Counted from the stretch's first letter, positions 1 through 10,019 are shown. The stretch is 22,606 bases of DNA from Mucidula mucida (GCA_015501055.1 JADNYV010000548.1:1-22606), one strand, 5' to 3'. Notes: generated by a model not told the origin, from the sequence alone. Numbers and translations are program-made.

Positions 1-1265
1 TACGGGATATGCAGTTTTGTTTGCGAAATAGAGTAATTTGAGTCTTATCAGAGGACAAGATGATAGGAATAATTGTCTGCGCCAGGACTTCTTGCTTCCA
101 CAGCTTTCTGTCATGAAAATATGAGATGACAAGCAATCCAATGAATTGCGCCTACTTGGGTATCCCACCACCATCGACCCATGTGGAAATCGGAAGACAC
201 AATTGTCTGGTTCTTGGCGTAATGACACTCGGGAGCAAAGCACAGGTATTGTGCATGCTCTGGGTCACTGTATAGTGCCCGCACACACTCCAAGATGTCG
301 CGTCAATATAGATCAAATGCCTGACCAGCGACAAATCTCCTCAGCAAATTTAGGCCGGTCGGACAGAATCTTCTTGTCAATGATGGTTCAGCTCTGTCAT
401 ATTCTTGAAGTTATGCCGAGAAGATCAGTCATCTATAAGAAGTTAGCATAGGATCCAGCATGAGAACAATCCCATACCCGTCAATTTTCAGAAGTCGATT
501 GAATGATGATGCACTCAGACCATCTAATTTTGCCCAATGTGCTAATTCCCACTCGAGCTTCGAAAGAAAAGGCGCGAATGGACTGGGCCGCTGCTCATCG
601 TCGCTTGAAAGAGCCTCCTCATACCGTTCGAAGGCATGAGGTTGGCAATGGGAGTGCCGGCATTTCCGGGGAAGTGTTCAACATGAACTTCAGCCTCGCG
701 GGCCAACGTCGCGAAGTCACCAGGAGATGCAGATGGTTCTCCGGCAGCAGATGCACTCCCTGGATTGGAAGCCACTTGCATCTGCCTTCTCGGCATCCTC
801 TTCCTCAGTTTCGGAGACATCTTCATAGTTACACCGCGCGAGGAGGCTCCCATCCAGCATCCACGGGTGGATCCTCCACATCCTGGTCATCCTCTTCTTC
901 GTTCCACTAGCCTCAGCCGACATGGCGGTGTATCAACATTTCCGCCATCATCTTCCGGTGCAAAGCCAGGAAAATCAGCCTCTGTATACATGGTGGCATC
1001 ACCAAAGACATCTCCAGTAAAGGCGGGAGCCTGAGGAGGCTCTGGGATGTTGTTCTGTGTTGCCGTAGATGGTCCCGTAGTCTTGTGTGCAACATAAAGA
1101 AGATCTCGAAGGATTCCAACGAGGGAGCCGTGCAGATTTACGGATTTCTAGTTTTCGCAGCTCAGCAGCAGCCAAGCAAGCAGGACTATTACCCTTTTTG
1201 TGATACTGGATGAGGTCGCTAACACGTCCGAAGTGTCGTTCACAGCCGGCGCACTGAAAGGACAT
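1..1265 (-). mobile_element. Degenerate Plavaka-type DNA transposon, N-terminal half of transposase (truncated by window edge)
   Basis: Read on the minus strand from 1265, the sequence opens with MSFQCAGCERHF and a Cys/His finger (C-x2-C, then His and Cys), as expected at the N-terminus of basidiomycete Plavaka transposases. Downstream come FPGNAGTPI (about 660), then in another frame FERYEEALSSDDEQRPSPF and FLSKLEWELAHWAKLDG (about 620-510), then ECVRALYSDPEHAQYLCFAP and GRWWWDTQ (290-150), then IIPIILSSDKTQITLF followed in yet another frame by NKTAYPV (80-1). These blocks are collinear with the conserved N-terminal and early catalytic part of Plavaka proteins as I remember them, but they sit in several frames separated by stops. 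The copy is therefore dead. The rest of the transposase should lie left of the window. No terminal inverted repeat was identified. The family assignment is confident on motifs; the element's true ends are unknown. Confidence 0.86.
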
Positions 1266-1486
1266 GATGGTAAAGAGATAAGGACAGGACTGATCTAGAC
1301 TGCTTGAGGTAGGCCGTGTTCGGTCATCTTGCCCTGAAACAGCGTCTCGTTCAATAGGGACGTCATAACCGTAGCAGAATCAACTTACCATCGTACCACC
1401 ACCTTCGTTTTTCTTCGATTCTACTCTACTCGCTTTGAACACTCTTTTCACCTTGATTTTCGCCGTATTTCTCTGACTCTTCCTCC
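1266..1486. other. Intergenic gap between the divergent transposon remnant and the DUF6532-like gene
   Basis: This 221-bp stretch separates two divergently oriented reading frames. The last 100 bases before 1487 are pyrimidine-rich on the plus strand, which is usual upstream of basidiomycete start codons. No clear TATA box and no terminal repeat of the transposon were recognised. Confidence 0.5.
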
Positions 1487-4185
1487 ATGCCACCAAAGAA
1501 GAAGGGCCCAAAGGATGCCACTTCGAAGAGTGGCGCCGCTACCATTGCGGAACAAGCAACTTGCAGATGTACGTGCAGTGCGAAATGTCCAGCAGAATCT
1601 AACACCTTGACAGCTACGCGTCTTGCTCAACCTGTAGCCGCTATGAGTACCACTCCAAACAGTTGCGCGCCAAATATTCGCACCGGTCTCAAAGAGCAGA
1701 CAGCCGATATCCGAGGGCGCAAAAGGAACAACTCTGAAGTTTCTACAGCCTCTAAGGCTCCAAGTGAGTCTACGAAACGAACATGTAGAAAGAAGTATCT
1801 TAATTCACCTGCTAGTACCACATATCGACCTTCAGACGAAGCAGGTAGTCATTCCGCAACAGAACAAGACAAAGAAAGCAAAGACAGCCGCCTCCATCAT
1901 TAAAGATTAGTGATGTGATATCCTAGAATGTACATTAACTGACCATGAATTGTATTCAGCGGTGAAGCGAACATTCACTGCTCCGTTGATGGACGACAAG
2001 GACAAGGATGAGGATCAGGTGCCACCTCATGCGAAAGGTATCTCGCTCTTGAACCCCGTTGTTCCTGCCATTTGTGACACTATAACAGCACCCAAGTTAT
2101 CCGTCAAGTTGCCGTCGTGTCTTGTCAAGAAAGGCATGAAGCTTGTAGCCAGAAACATCAAAAGGCGCAATGCGGGACGTAATACCACAGAGGAGGATGA
2201 AGAAGACGACAGTGAAGAGTCCAACAATGTCTCAGAGGAGGATGCTGAGCAGAATGATGACGAGGAACGTGCCAGAGATATCGGGGATGCAAGTCGAATG
2301 TTTGACACGAGGTGAGTCAAAACTTTAGGAGGCTCTCAGTTTTAACGCGCTTCAGGCGGCGGTTGTAGTCCAGCGGTCCAAGCGTTTGTTGCGTGCATCT
2401 GACGCAATGAGTGGTAAGTGGTCAAGCCTTGTTTCCCACGATCAATGTTTACCTCTCCCCACATCGACAGTCGACAATGATTTTCATCTCGGAAATCCTC
2501 GTTCAAACATCGCTGCCTCTCCTCGCAGCAGTATGGATGTCGATGATTTTTATGATCGAAGGACGTCTCGGAGGATGACATGGCTCCCGCCACATCAGGT
2601 TCTGCTCTGGACGACACTGATTGAGTAAAAGCCTTCGTTGAGGATTTTGTTGCCAGCGGGTTTGACATCAATAGCGACGTTTTCTTCTCTCATGACGAGG
2701 ATGTCCAAGACTTGCTTTTGGTAAGCGTACTGATGCCTCTTTCGGATCTGACGACTGATAAGCATTACTAGAATCTTCGATATGAAGCTGTCGAAACAGC
2801 AGAAACTTGAAACTCGAACTTGCCTACGCAGCAGCACAACAAGAAGCTGAGGAGGAGGAGGATGTACCAAAATTGGTTCGGCGCAAGAATCCAGTATCTG
2901 CGCCGCGTCTGGGAAAGAAGTTTGACAACAAGGTGCGCTATCCTTTATTTAGCCAGGATTGCCGGTCTAACTCTCCCACCTACAGAAAGCTACATTTCCC
3001 TCTGCGATGGCATGTCCCGGCTCCCGTCAGTCCACCAAGTCGCACGTGTCATTCGCCTCCAGTGATGTGGACTCGGACCGTGACATTAACATGGCGATGA
3101 CAACCGCGAAGACACCTCGGTCGGACCCAATGGGTTCTTGCCCTACACGGAAATTGTCCCAGGCACTCCTCATCTACTAATCAGCGCGCAGACAGGAAAG
3201 GTCAAATCTACACTCAAACTCGGATGTAGCAAAGTCAAACGGGCCATCGTCATCGCACCTGCCAACGACTTGATGCGACGTACACTTACGCCTCACTACT
3301 GTTTGTTTAATTCAAGCAGCAACCATCTTGGCTATGTGGGCAATGGTCATATTGCGGATCGTCTTCAGCGTGGTGACCAAGAGCAGTACATTGACCCAAT
3401 GACTCTTCATGTTAGTTTCCTCCCATGTCAATACGTTTCGCTGATGACACTCTCTAGGTTCACCATCGTTTTGTTCTTGCTCGGTCCAGCATCAAAGCCC
3501 AGGCGCGACACATTCCCGGAATTTTGAACATTCCTAATACAGATGGCGGCCGGAGGATTGCTCGCGGACTGTTGGAAAGTTTTGACTATGTTAATGGCAC
3601 GGATGATTCGGTATGTTGGCATATCCTCATCAGAGACATACTAACAGTTTGCAGGGCAAGCCCGATGCTCTGAATCAGCTGTTTGGTGCGCAATCATCTT
3701 AATGGTTCTCTGTGCCGTACGGGAACGGCGCAAAGTCGTTCATGGGAAGGCATTCGGGGTTGCTGACCTCTTCGATTGCAACGGGCTCCAGGGCATCCGA
3801 GCGTGAGGTTACTGTGCTCATGGTTGCGCTCGTAGCTACGGGAGTAAGTATTTTTTTATCTCCATCTTCTCGCAGCTCACCATCGTCGCAGATTCATGCC
3901 GTACTTTCTGATCTTGGCCATAATACCCATGACGAGTTCTCCGGCAGCAACATGTCGAGCGTGTTCCTGCGCCATACTACTGTCCTTGAGGAGTACAAGC
4001 TCCGGAAGCCCAACTCCTTCCATAAGCTCATGCATGGCTTGTACCTTGATGCAACGTGAGTTCGTCATTGTCTGCTAGACTCGTACTGACGCGCCATCAG
4101 CAACTCCATGCCAAATGCTACTCATGGCATGACGAAGGCTGAATCATCGCGGCTGTTCCTTGGGGTCCTGACGATGACGAATTGA
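1487..4185 (+). pseudogene. DUF6532-like nuclear protein gene, disrupted
   Basis: The ATG at 1487 begins MPPKKKGPK, a basic, nuclear-localisation-like start, followed by Ser/Thr/Lys-rich sequence. A highly acidic stretch (EEDEEDDSEESNN) lies near 2195-2235. The C-terminal part (3138-4185) carries VLMVALVATG, then the next exon FLRHTTVLEEY and NSFHKLMHGLYLDA. This resembles the end of the agaricomycete DUF6532 family as I recall it, whose function is unknown. Good introns are visible: 2414-2470, 2933-2985, 3411-3457, 3611-3654, 3844-3891 and 4056-4100. The last five preserve frame. Defects: a frame change near 2575 (the acidic DVSEDDMAPATSG continues in another frame); a frame change near 3125-3138, with the old frame ending at TAA 3178-3180; and an in-frame TAA at 3700-3702. 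The join near 1900-1960 is unresolved. The intact splice sites point to recent decay or to sequencing errors. The family name is moderately sure, the disruption fairly sure. Confidence 0.6.
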
Positions 4186-4267
4186 CCAAACTACCTCGTC
4201 GCGTACCTCCGCATACCCTGTACTTGTTTTCCCCCACCATCTGTACTCATTATCCCCCCTCATTACT

Positions 4268-4321
4268 GCTATCGTTCGCTATCGTTTCCACTATCGTTAC
4301 CGCTATGCTTATGCTATATCG
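4268..4321. repeat. Short imperfect GCTATCGTT repeats
   Basis: Just after the stop of the DUF6532-like gene, the motif GCTATCGTT or close variants (GCTATCGTT, CGCTATCGTTT, CACTATCGTTA, CGCTATGCTT, GCTATATCG) recurs about five times at 9-14 base spacing. The flanks are C/T-rich. It probably lies in the 3' untranslated or terminator region of that gene. No function is evident. Confidence 0.6.
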
Positions 4322-4678
4322 TCCGTTATAATACCCACACTCTAGTAGTTCTGTTCATCTAATAAAGTGCCGTGTGGCCATTGCCTTCATCCCATGTTTT
4401 GCTTGTGAAACCAACTTGAATACCTCTGAAACTGGAGAGAAACATGCCAGAATGTACGCTGAAATCTTCGGTAAACAAGCAGTAATGATCGCGATGCACG
4501 GTAAAGCTCGAAGGGGACCGGAATAATTACTCGACAACACGGTAAGTCAGATACTCGAAGTATTTCTCGCACTCTACCGTATTTAACAACTAATCTTCGT
4601 TAACTACGAAAGGACCGTTTTCCTGATGAAGTATACTAGGTGCTTAGCATGCGTGGGCTTCGCGCCAGTTTCCACCCT
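4322..4678. other. Intergenic, nothing recognised
   Basis: The only open frames are short, on the minus strand, and have no recognisable motif. AATAAA-like A/T-rich sequence near 4360 (CTAATAAAGTG) could serve as a polyadenylation signal for the upstream plus-strand gene. Nothing else is supported. Confidence 0.4.
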
Positions 4679-4996
4679 TCAGGTGTTTGTCATCTCGCAA
4701 GCTTTCTTGTCCAAAACCCTCGCACAAGGTACCGCTGAGGCCACTAGCGGGAAATGCAAGCATTCCCAAATCCGGAATATCACATCCTCCACTGTCATGT
4801 AGTATTGGTCGGTGGCAGGCTGGATTACTAGTGCCCACGGGAATCGATGGATCACGACCGCCGACGAAGGAAAGGGCGGGCTTGTCGCGAGTTCATAGAG
4901 TGATGACGGCGGCCAAGCCGCTTTGACTTTGTCCCATGACTGGGCAAAGTCTGCTGTCATGTAGGGAACACGCTCAAGCTGTGGGTGTATGACCAC
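4679..4996 (-). pseudogene. DUF6699-like domain fragment
   Basis: The minus-strand frame reads VIHPQLERVPYMTADF, then LYELATSPPFPS, then FPWALVIQPATDQYYMTVED followed by VIFRIWECL. The order HPxL - L.EPAT.P - PWPI.V - VTV.DV...L is the signature of the agaricomycete-specific DUF6699 domain as I remember it. The function of that family is unknown. The frame has no in-frame ATG before the domain, and an upstream TAG lies a few codons away, so either an upstream exon has been lost or this is a fragment. About 105 codons are open, close to the length of the domain itself. It lies among other gene fragments, which favours a relic. Confidence 0.6.
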
Positions 4997-5036
4997 ATTC
5001 TCTTCAACGTTCTAATTCTGATGGAAGGCCGCGGTG

Positions 5037-5176
5037 CACTTGAGGTGCTCGACCATTTGGCGCGTTTGGCGTCACCGCCTGTTCAGGTGTTGGATGAGGA
5101 GATGATGTCTAGTACCACTTCCTCGACTTCCTCCCCGAGCTCACGACTCTGTTCTATGTGACCGATTACGACCGGT
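5037..5176 (+). pseudogene. Truncated paralogue of the gene starting at 5922
   Basis: Positions 5119-5165 match 6097-6143 at 43 of 47 bases by eye, and both encode FLDFLPELTT followed by FYVTD. Upstream, from an ATG at 5037 (MEGRGALEV), the codons before the match (LARLASPPVQVLDEEMM) correspond loosely to RLLVRALNTPNHSLDDLMS in the intact copy, but in a different frame. There is therefore at least one frameshift near 5105-5118. Similarity stops shortly after 5170. The fragment covers only about 45 codons of a roughly 300-codon gene. Confidence 0.7.
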
Positions 5177-5189
5177 CTTGTGCCGCTCA

Positions 5190-5640
5190 ACTACCATTTC
5201 CCTGCCGCAATACTCGACTTAGAAATCTGCGCCACACCCGCAAGTTAGGCTCCCATCAAGGTTCTTCAAATAAGCGCAGCCACCTTCTATAAGATGCTAA
5301 CATTCTACCTCTATGCAAATGCAGCTCGAGTGCTTTCTTCGCAGTGCAGTTTCGATTCCGCGGGACCTCAATGCCTCAGCCAAACGGGCAGGCTTTGAAA
5401 CGCTCGCATCATGAACTTCACTCGGCTCTTACAGATATGCCATTCCCAAAATGCGATACAGTCCGGAGAATACCTGATGACTGGAAGTCTGGAATGGTAA
5501 GTACATATGTACGCCACACTTCTTGGATTAGTTCTCACCTTCGCCTAGATTTCACTCCTTCACTGAGCTTCGTGACAAAGTGAGAGCCGTTGATGATGCA
5601 CTCTTTCGTCTGGCGCAGTCTTTTCACTGGCGGCACAATG
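5190..5640 (+). pseudogene. Decayed gene fragment related to 17530-17670
   Basis: The sequence at about 5203-5340 resembles 17536-17675 along its length. Shared words include TGCGCCACAC, CCATCAAGGTT and TGCTAACAT, in the same order and with similar spacing. In one shared frame the left copy reads APIKVLQISAATFYKMLTF and the right copy ASIKVTRKSAAAL. From 5344 another frame continues to about 5494, followed by a good intron (GTAAGT at about 5495, CTAG near 5547) and then FHSFTELRDKVRAVDDALF and RLAQSFHWRHNAYRDEN. In-frame stops (a TAG near 5248) and frame changes make an intact product unlikely. I recognise no family. Confidence 0.45.
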
Positions 5641-5921
5641 CTTACAGGGACGAGAATATCGGACACTCACATGAGCCGCTAGATTTCAATATCACTTGCA
5701 GCCTCCTCTGGACTTCCACATCACAGATCTGTCTGACAACGTGGCCTTTATCATTGTCCTATCGTTTACGCATTGCCTAATGTGGACGTGCCACCACCAT
5801 TGTTCATTGTCAAGTCACGTTACATTGGGACGCGTTCCAAAAGAGGTGGCCTGTCGATCACTCTTCACACTCTACCGCCATCTATTGCCACTCGTCTCCT
5901 CTTCAATTCTCAAACTCTACA
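5641..5921. other. Leader region of the gene at 5922, with decayed coding remnant
   Basis: The first part continues short open frames of the preceding fragment (for example QPPLDFHITDLSDN near 5700). The last 60 bases before 5922 are C/T-rich and probably include the transcription start of the next gene. No clear TATA box was seen. Confidence 0.35.
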
Positions 5922-6888
5922 ATGTCTGATACATTTCAGGTAAGCACGTCTCATAAGGCGCTTGTGAGTTCCTCTAATCACTTGACAGCTTACCGGGTCA
6001 ATTTCTGTGAAATTGCATAACCCCAGCCAGGCTGCGCGTTTGCTAGTTAGGGCGCTTAATACACCTAACCACTCCCTCGATGATTTGATGTCAACTTTCC
6101 TCGACTTCCTTCCCGAGCTCACGACCCCGTTCTACGTGACCGACGACTATGACCCATGCCCAGCCTTCCTCGCCACCGCGGTCATGCAGCAATTCTACAC
6201 CCCCATGTCACCCCGACCGAGCTACCAGCCACTCCTTATCCAACATATGGATGTAGTCGTCGCCGCTGTTGTTCCCATCATGTTCCACACCCTCGAATTC
6301 TCATTCACCGATCCGCAACGACAAGGCTACCATCCAGAAGACGTTGTCGTGCTTTCCACCTTGGCCGCATTACTCCAGCACGAGACTGGGATCGCTGAGT
6401 TTGCCGATATTGGGCCGGCGATGCTCACGCTCAAAATCAAGACGATCATCTGGATGTGGCTTGAAGTCTCTGGATCTACGGTCGCCAATGTCCTTGACAT
6501 CGACATGGTCAAGATCATCCAGGCGTTGACTGACTACGCACCCACGCGAGGCGCATTGGAGGCGGCCGTCGCCTCGATACCGCGTTCTCTCTTTCGTACG
6601 GGCTTAAATCACTTGAACGCCGCCGTCAGCGAGTTAGAGAACCCAAGCTTCACATTCCTACCCAACAGCTTGCTCGCGAACATGCGCGGAATCGGGGCGA
6701 TCTGTGTGGTCCGCCCCAAGCTTCGCAACTACCTCTTCGTACATGGGCTCATCACCGCGCTCTGTTCTCTTCTCGCTTATGCGATTATCGATGAACCGAG
6801 CAGGTTCCACCGGAGGAGTGGCCAGTCGAGAAGTATGGCGCATACCACTTTGTCCTCGGCATATCTGAGGAACTTCGTCTTCTTTTGA
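5922..6888 (+). CDS. Uncharacterised agaricomycete protein (5' two exons; 3' end uncertain)
   Basis: The start is chosen at ATG 5922 (ACAATGTCT, encoding MSDTFQ). It is followed by a clean intron 5940-5988 (GTAAGC...CTAATCACTTGACAG) that joins in frame to LTGSISVKLHNPSQAARLLV. The long second exon then runs to a stop ending at 6888. The protein is Leu/Ala-rich and mostly helical in appearance, with hydrophobic runs such as MDVVVAAVVPIMFHTLEF and DVVVLSTLAALLQHETG. No signal peptide, zinc site or catalytic motif is recognised. An alternative ending uses an intron 6739-6803 (GTACAT...GAGCAG). This removes a hydrophobic piece and joins NYLF in frame to VPPEEWPVEKYGAYHF, extending the protein by at least 80 residues. 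I favour that model because the downstream frame is well formed. A truncated paralogue lies at 5037-5176. Confidence 0.65.
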
Positions 6889-7330
6889 AAGATGAGGTTG
6901 ACAAGCCTCATGCGCTGCTCGAAGCGCTTAACGGACGTCTATTCTACAGCATTCGTTGCGCTCTACACCACTTTGGTCGCTCGCTCCTTACCCGTGTGGT
7001 AGGATGCCGTTTTTGCTTGGGTACATCTGGCATTGGTCGATGAAGAGCAGACGCGTTGCGCATAATGTGCTGATGCAGTTGAACGACATGAGGAGTTCCG
7101 TGGGGAACTGGAATGAGCTGCCGCAGATGCCATCTGGGAATTTGCTTACTGTGGGGTGGCATGTCTTTATCACGCATTTCGACCGAAGCGTGCAGGCTTC
7201 GCCGGAGTCGGGGCGGTTGCGCACGATGTGTATGAATCCTACGGTGAGATTCTTTTCATGTGTTGACTTTGGTTTGTTGACTGGGATTAAAGTGTTCGTC
7301 GATTGGGACGAAACGATGCGCGACCTGTAA
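6804..7330 (+). other. Probable C-terminal coding region of the gene at 5922, frame unresolved
   Basis: From 6804 an open frame reads VPPEEWPVEKYGAYHF, GISEELRLLLKDEVDKP and ALNGRLFYSIRCALHHF, and ends near 7056. A second frame is open from 6956 to 7330 (LGYIWHWSMKSRRVAHN). A third reads sensible sequence (VERHEEFRGELE, AAADAIWEFAYCGVA, KRAGFAGVGAVAHDVYES) but contains TAG, TAA and TGA. An intron from about 7020 (GTACATCTGG) to about 7077 (GCTGATGCAG) would join the first frame to the third, but it meets the TGA soon after. The region is coding-like but may have begun to decay. Confidence 0.4.
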
Positions 7331-7767
7331 GATTATGATCGTTTGTTCGGAGGCGTGTTTTAGAGCGTTGTATGACGCTGGGGAGCATACTTGCCGACGG
7401 GTGTAGTTTCCATTTACGACTGTCTATGGTCTCCTCTCCTACTTATTTCTTTACTTCATCTATGTAGTATGCACTTCATTTATCCGTACCTTTTCAATAG
7501 GATCTAGTCCAAGTTTAATCCAGTATAGCAATCCCGTTCAGCAAGAGGATCCGAGGTCAGGCTTTGGCACTCGCAAAGACACAAAGCTGAATTCCAGTCT
7601 GCCAAAGAAATGGAAAGCTATCTCTCGGTCGAGCACTTTCTGCGGTTTGAACAATGAGCGCCGCGAACCTGCAATGACCCGAATTGGGTAAGTCGTCGAT
7701 CGACAATGGCAAAGAACACGTTTTGACACATGCGTCCACTGCGGATGATCGGCCTTTGTTGAAAGTG
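7331..7767. other. Intergenic, nothing recognised
   Basis: This 437-bp spacer lies between two plus-strand genes. Short open frames occur on the minus strand (7538-7786) but show no motif and no splice pattern. The first part should contain the 3' end of the gene at 5922 and the last part the promoter of the kinase. Confidence 0.4.
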
Positions 7768-7773
7768 TATAAA
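7768..7773 (+). promoter_or_regulatory. TATA box of the FunK1 kinase gene
   Basis: TATAAA lies 67 bases before the ATG at 7840, with a C/T-rich leader between them. This is a normal core promoter arrangement for a fungal gene. Confidence 0.6.
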
Positions 7774-7839
7774 GGTCTGTCTTCAAGGGCTAGTGGTGCC
7801 TGTTCCTCCTTGCTTCCTGCACCCTCCCGCTGACTGAAA

Positions 7840-10019
7840 ATGTCGTTCAGCGCATCTTGCCCACTCGACGATCCTCCTTCCTGTGATCACAACGCTTCTG
7901 GTATTCCACACAGTATTCCCCTTCCACGCGTTATGAAGTCCGGAAACCAGCAGGTTGGGCCTACAGTGGAAATCATCCAGCTCAATGAGCCTCCGTACGA
8001 TTGCGAGTACTATGACGAGCTTATTAGTGAAGACCTTCATAGTAGTCGTGTCATGTTGCATGCCGAGAAGTTCTTAGAGCTCGTCTGCGACATCACTATG
8101 TCCTGCCACCAGAACATGCTCCACCGCATTCTCGACGACCTGATCTTCCGGCGCCTGCTGACCGAGTTACTTGCCGAATGCGATGCTGGTTTAGACGAAC
8201 CGGCGCTTGACGAGAGTATCGCCTCGCTTTATGATAGAGGCCTGGAGCTGCTCGATGTCTTGGATCCTTTGCCATGCAATGCTTCCGCAGCGACGTTGAC
8301 ATTTTGTGTCGACACTGAGAACGACCTATGTGACACAGAAGCGGAGCTTCCTTCCCACCAATCCCAAGACCGGTCCAGCGTCCTTAGGGACGAAGTACGG
8401 TTTTCCCCAGCAGCTAGGATAACCGCCCAGGTGCAATGTGGCCGATACGCGATAGCGGAGCTCTCCAAAACTCTCCTACGTTCCCATGTCATCCTCACGC
8501 TATTTGACCATGACAGCTTTCAAATGCACTACTACGATCGCGGTGTCATCGCTGTATCCTCAGCCGTGAGCCTTTCCAGCTGCGAGGGCCAGGAACTCTT
8601 CATCCTCATGCTCATGGGTCTTCGTCGTCTCACTTCCAAAGGCCTGGGACAGTGGAACGTTCTAGACGAGTCACAGAAATTGACCTGGAATTAAGCGGCA
8701 ACATTTTGGAGGACTCATCCAAGGAACGCCGCAGAATTTTCCATGGCATGACTCTACGCGTCGGCGCCGAGACTTATACCCTCCAGGAAATTCTCTTTCG
8801 ACAGCCGGAAATCGTTGGTCGCGCAACTTGTGTCGTAGCGGCCAAGGATCGTAACGGGAAAGAAGTCGTCCTAAAGATCAGCTGCCCGGTTGAAGGACAA
8901 CAGTCGGAGGTAGATCTCATAGAGCAGGCTCGAGCATATGCATCTCACGACGACGGACACAAGTGGGTGCTCATGCACCTTCCTAGAGTCATTGCGTCTG
9001 TCGATATTGCGCCAGATCCCGAATCGGCGTACCACCGTCTTTGCCAATTTCTGAACAACAAGGATACAAAGTGGGCGGGAAAACGGAAGTTGTCCTACGA
9101 GAGCCGTGTTCTTCGCATCACGGTCGTTGAGAAGCTACATACACTCCTTAGCATTGCAAGCCCTTCGACACACGCGCAGATTTTCTTTGATGTGTTACAA
9201 AGTATGTCGGTCTATCACTCTGCTCGTCGTTTACTGATTGCCTTGCCCTCAGCTCACAAGTGGCTCTACGATCATCCGCGCATTCTCCACCGCGATATCA
9301 GCATAAACAACATCATGTTCCGCGTTGATGAGCATGGTAACTACTTCGGAGTCCTAAACGATTTTGACCTCGCCTCTCTACGTGCAGACTTGGACTCGCG
9401 GACTCCTATCTCAATGCGACGAACAGGCACACCGCCGTTCATGGCCATGGACCTACAAAACCCCTACACTCAAAATGTTGATGTTAAGCACCTATATCGC
9501 CACGATCTCGAGTCCCTCTTCTACGTTATCCTCATGTTCGTCGTCCGCCACAAAGTCAAGACGCCACCAACGGATGATGAACATGCTAGGCTCCAGCTAG
9601 ATGATCATCCCGCCCTGGAGTGCTGGTTTGACCCCACAAAGAGCTGGGGCGACCTTCAGGCTATCAAGATTACCTTTTTCTTGAAATTTTCCGAACACAT
9701 TAAAAAGATGATCAAACCCGATTTCAAAGCCTTTGAGAACTGGGTTCTTGGGCTACGTCGCTTGATTTCTCTTGGTTTGGCTGCCAAGTGTGAAGCGGAG
9801 CACGCCAAGTCGGACCCCGAAGTGGAGACGGAAATAGTAGATCCCGCTTTGTTTGGCGATGGGCCGGATGCCCCGCCGACTTCTCCGCCACGGGACTATT
9901 GCGAGGAGACGCTAGGTGATTGTATTACCTACAAAACCTTTGGTCGAGCCATGCTTGATTTCGGCGAGGACTCAAAGGAGCGTCTGAAGATTAGATATCG
10001 CTATGACATACGAGTGTAG
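7840..10019 (+). CDS. FunK1-type fungal protein kinase (apparent frameshift near 8652-8694)
   Basis: The ATG at 7840 (AAAATGTCG) opens MSFSASCPLDDPP. The first part (to TAA 8692-8694) is the N-terminal region of a FunK1 protein. The kinase part continues in another frame that overlaps from 8652: YTLQEILFRQPEIVGRATCV, then the Lys strand EVVLKIS, the catalytic loop HRDISINNIMF (about 9288), NDFDLA in place of DFG, TGTPPFMAMDL, and HDLESLFYVI. These are diagnostic of FunK1, a kinase-like family expanded in Agaricomycetes whose substrates are mostly unknown. An intron at 9202-9252 (GTATGT...CCCTCAG, 51 bp, stop-free, so read-through looks open) gives DVLQTHKWLYDHP. No intron was found that corrects the frame at 8652-8694. 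A one-base indel (real or an error) therefore seems to split the gene. The expected product is about 700 residues and probably cytosolic or nuclear. The family is very sure; intactness is uncertain. Confidence 0.88.

Noticed and set aside
2342..2671. Minus-strand frame opposite the DUF6532-like gene
   Set aside because: The plus strand shows a clear intron (2414-2470) and acidic exon sequence consistent with the gene; the minus frame has no motif.
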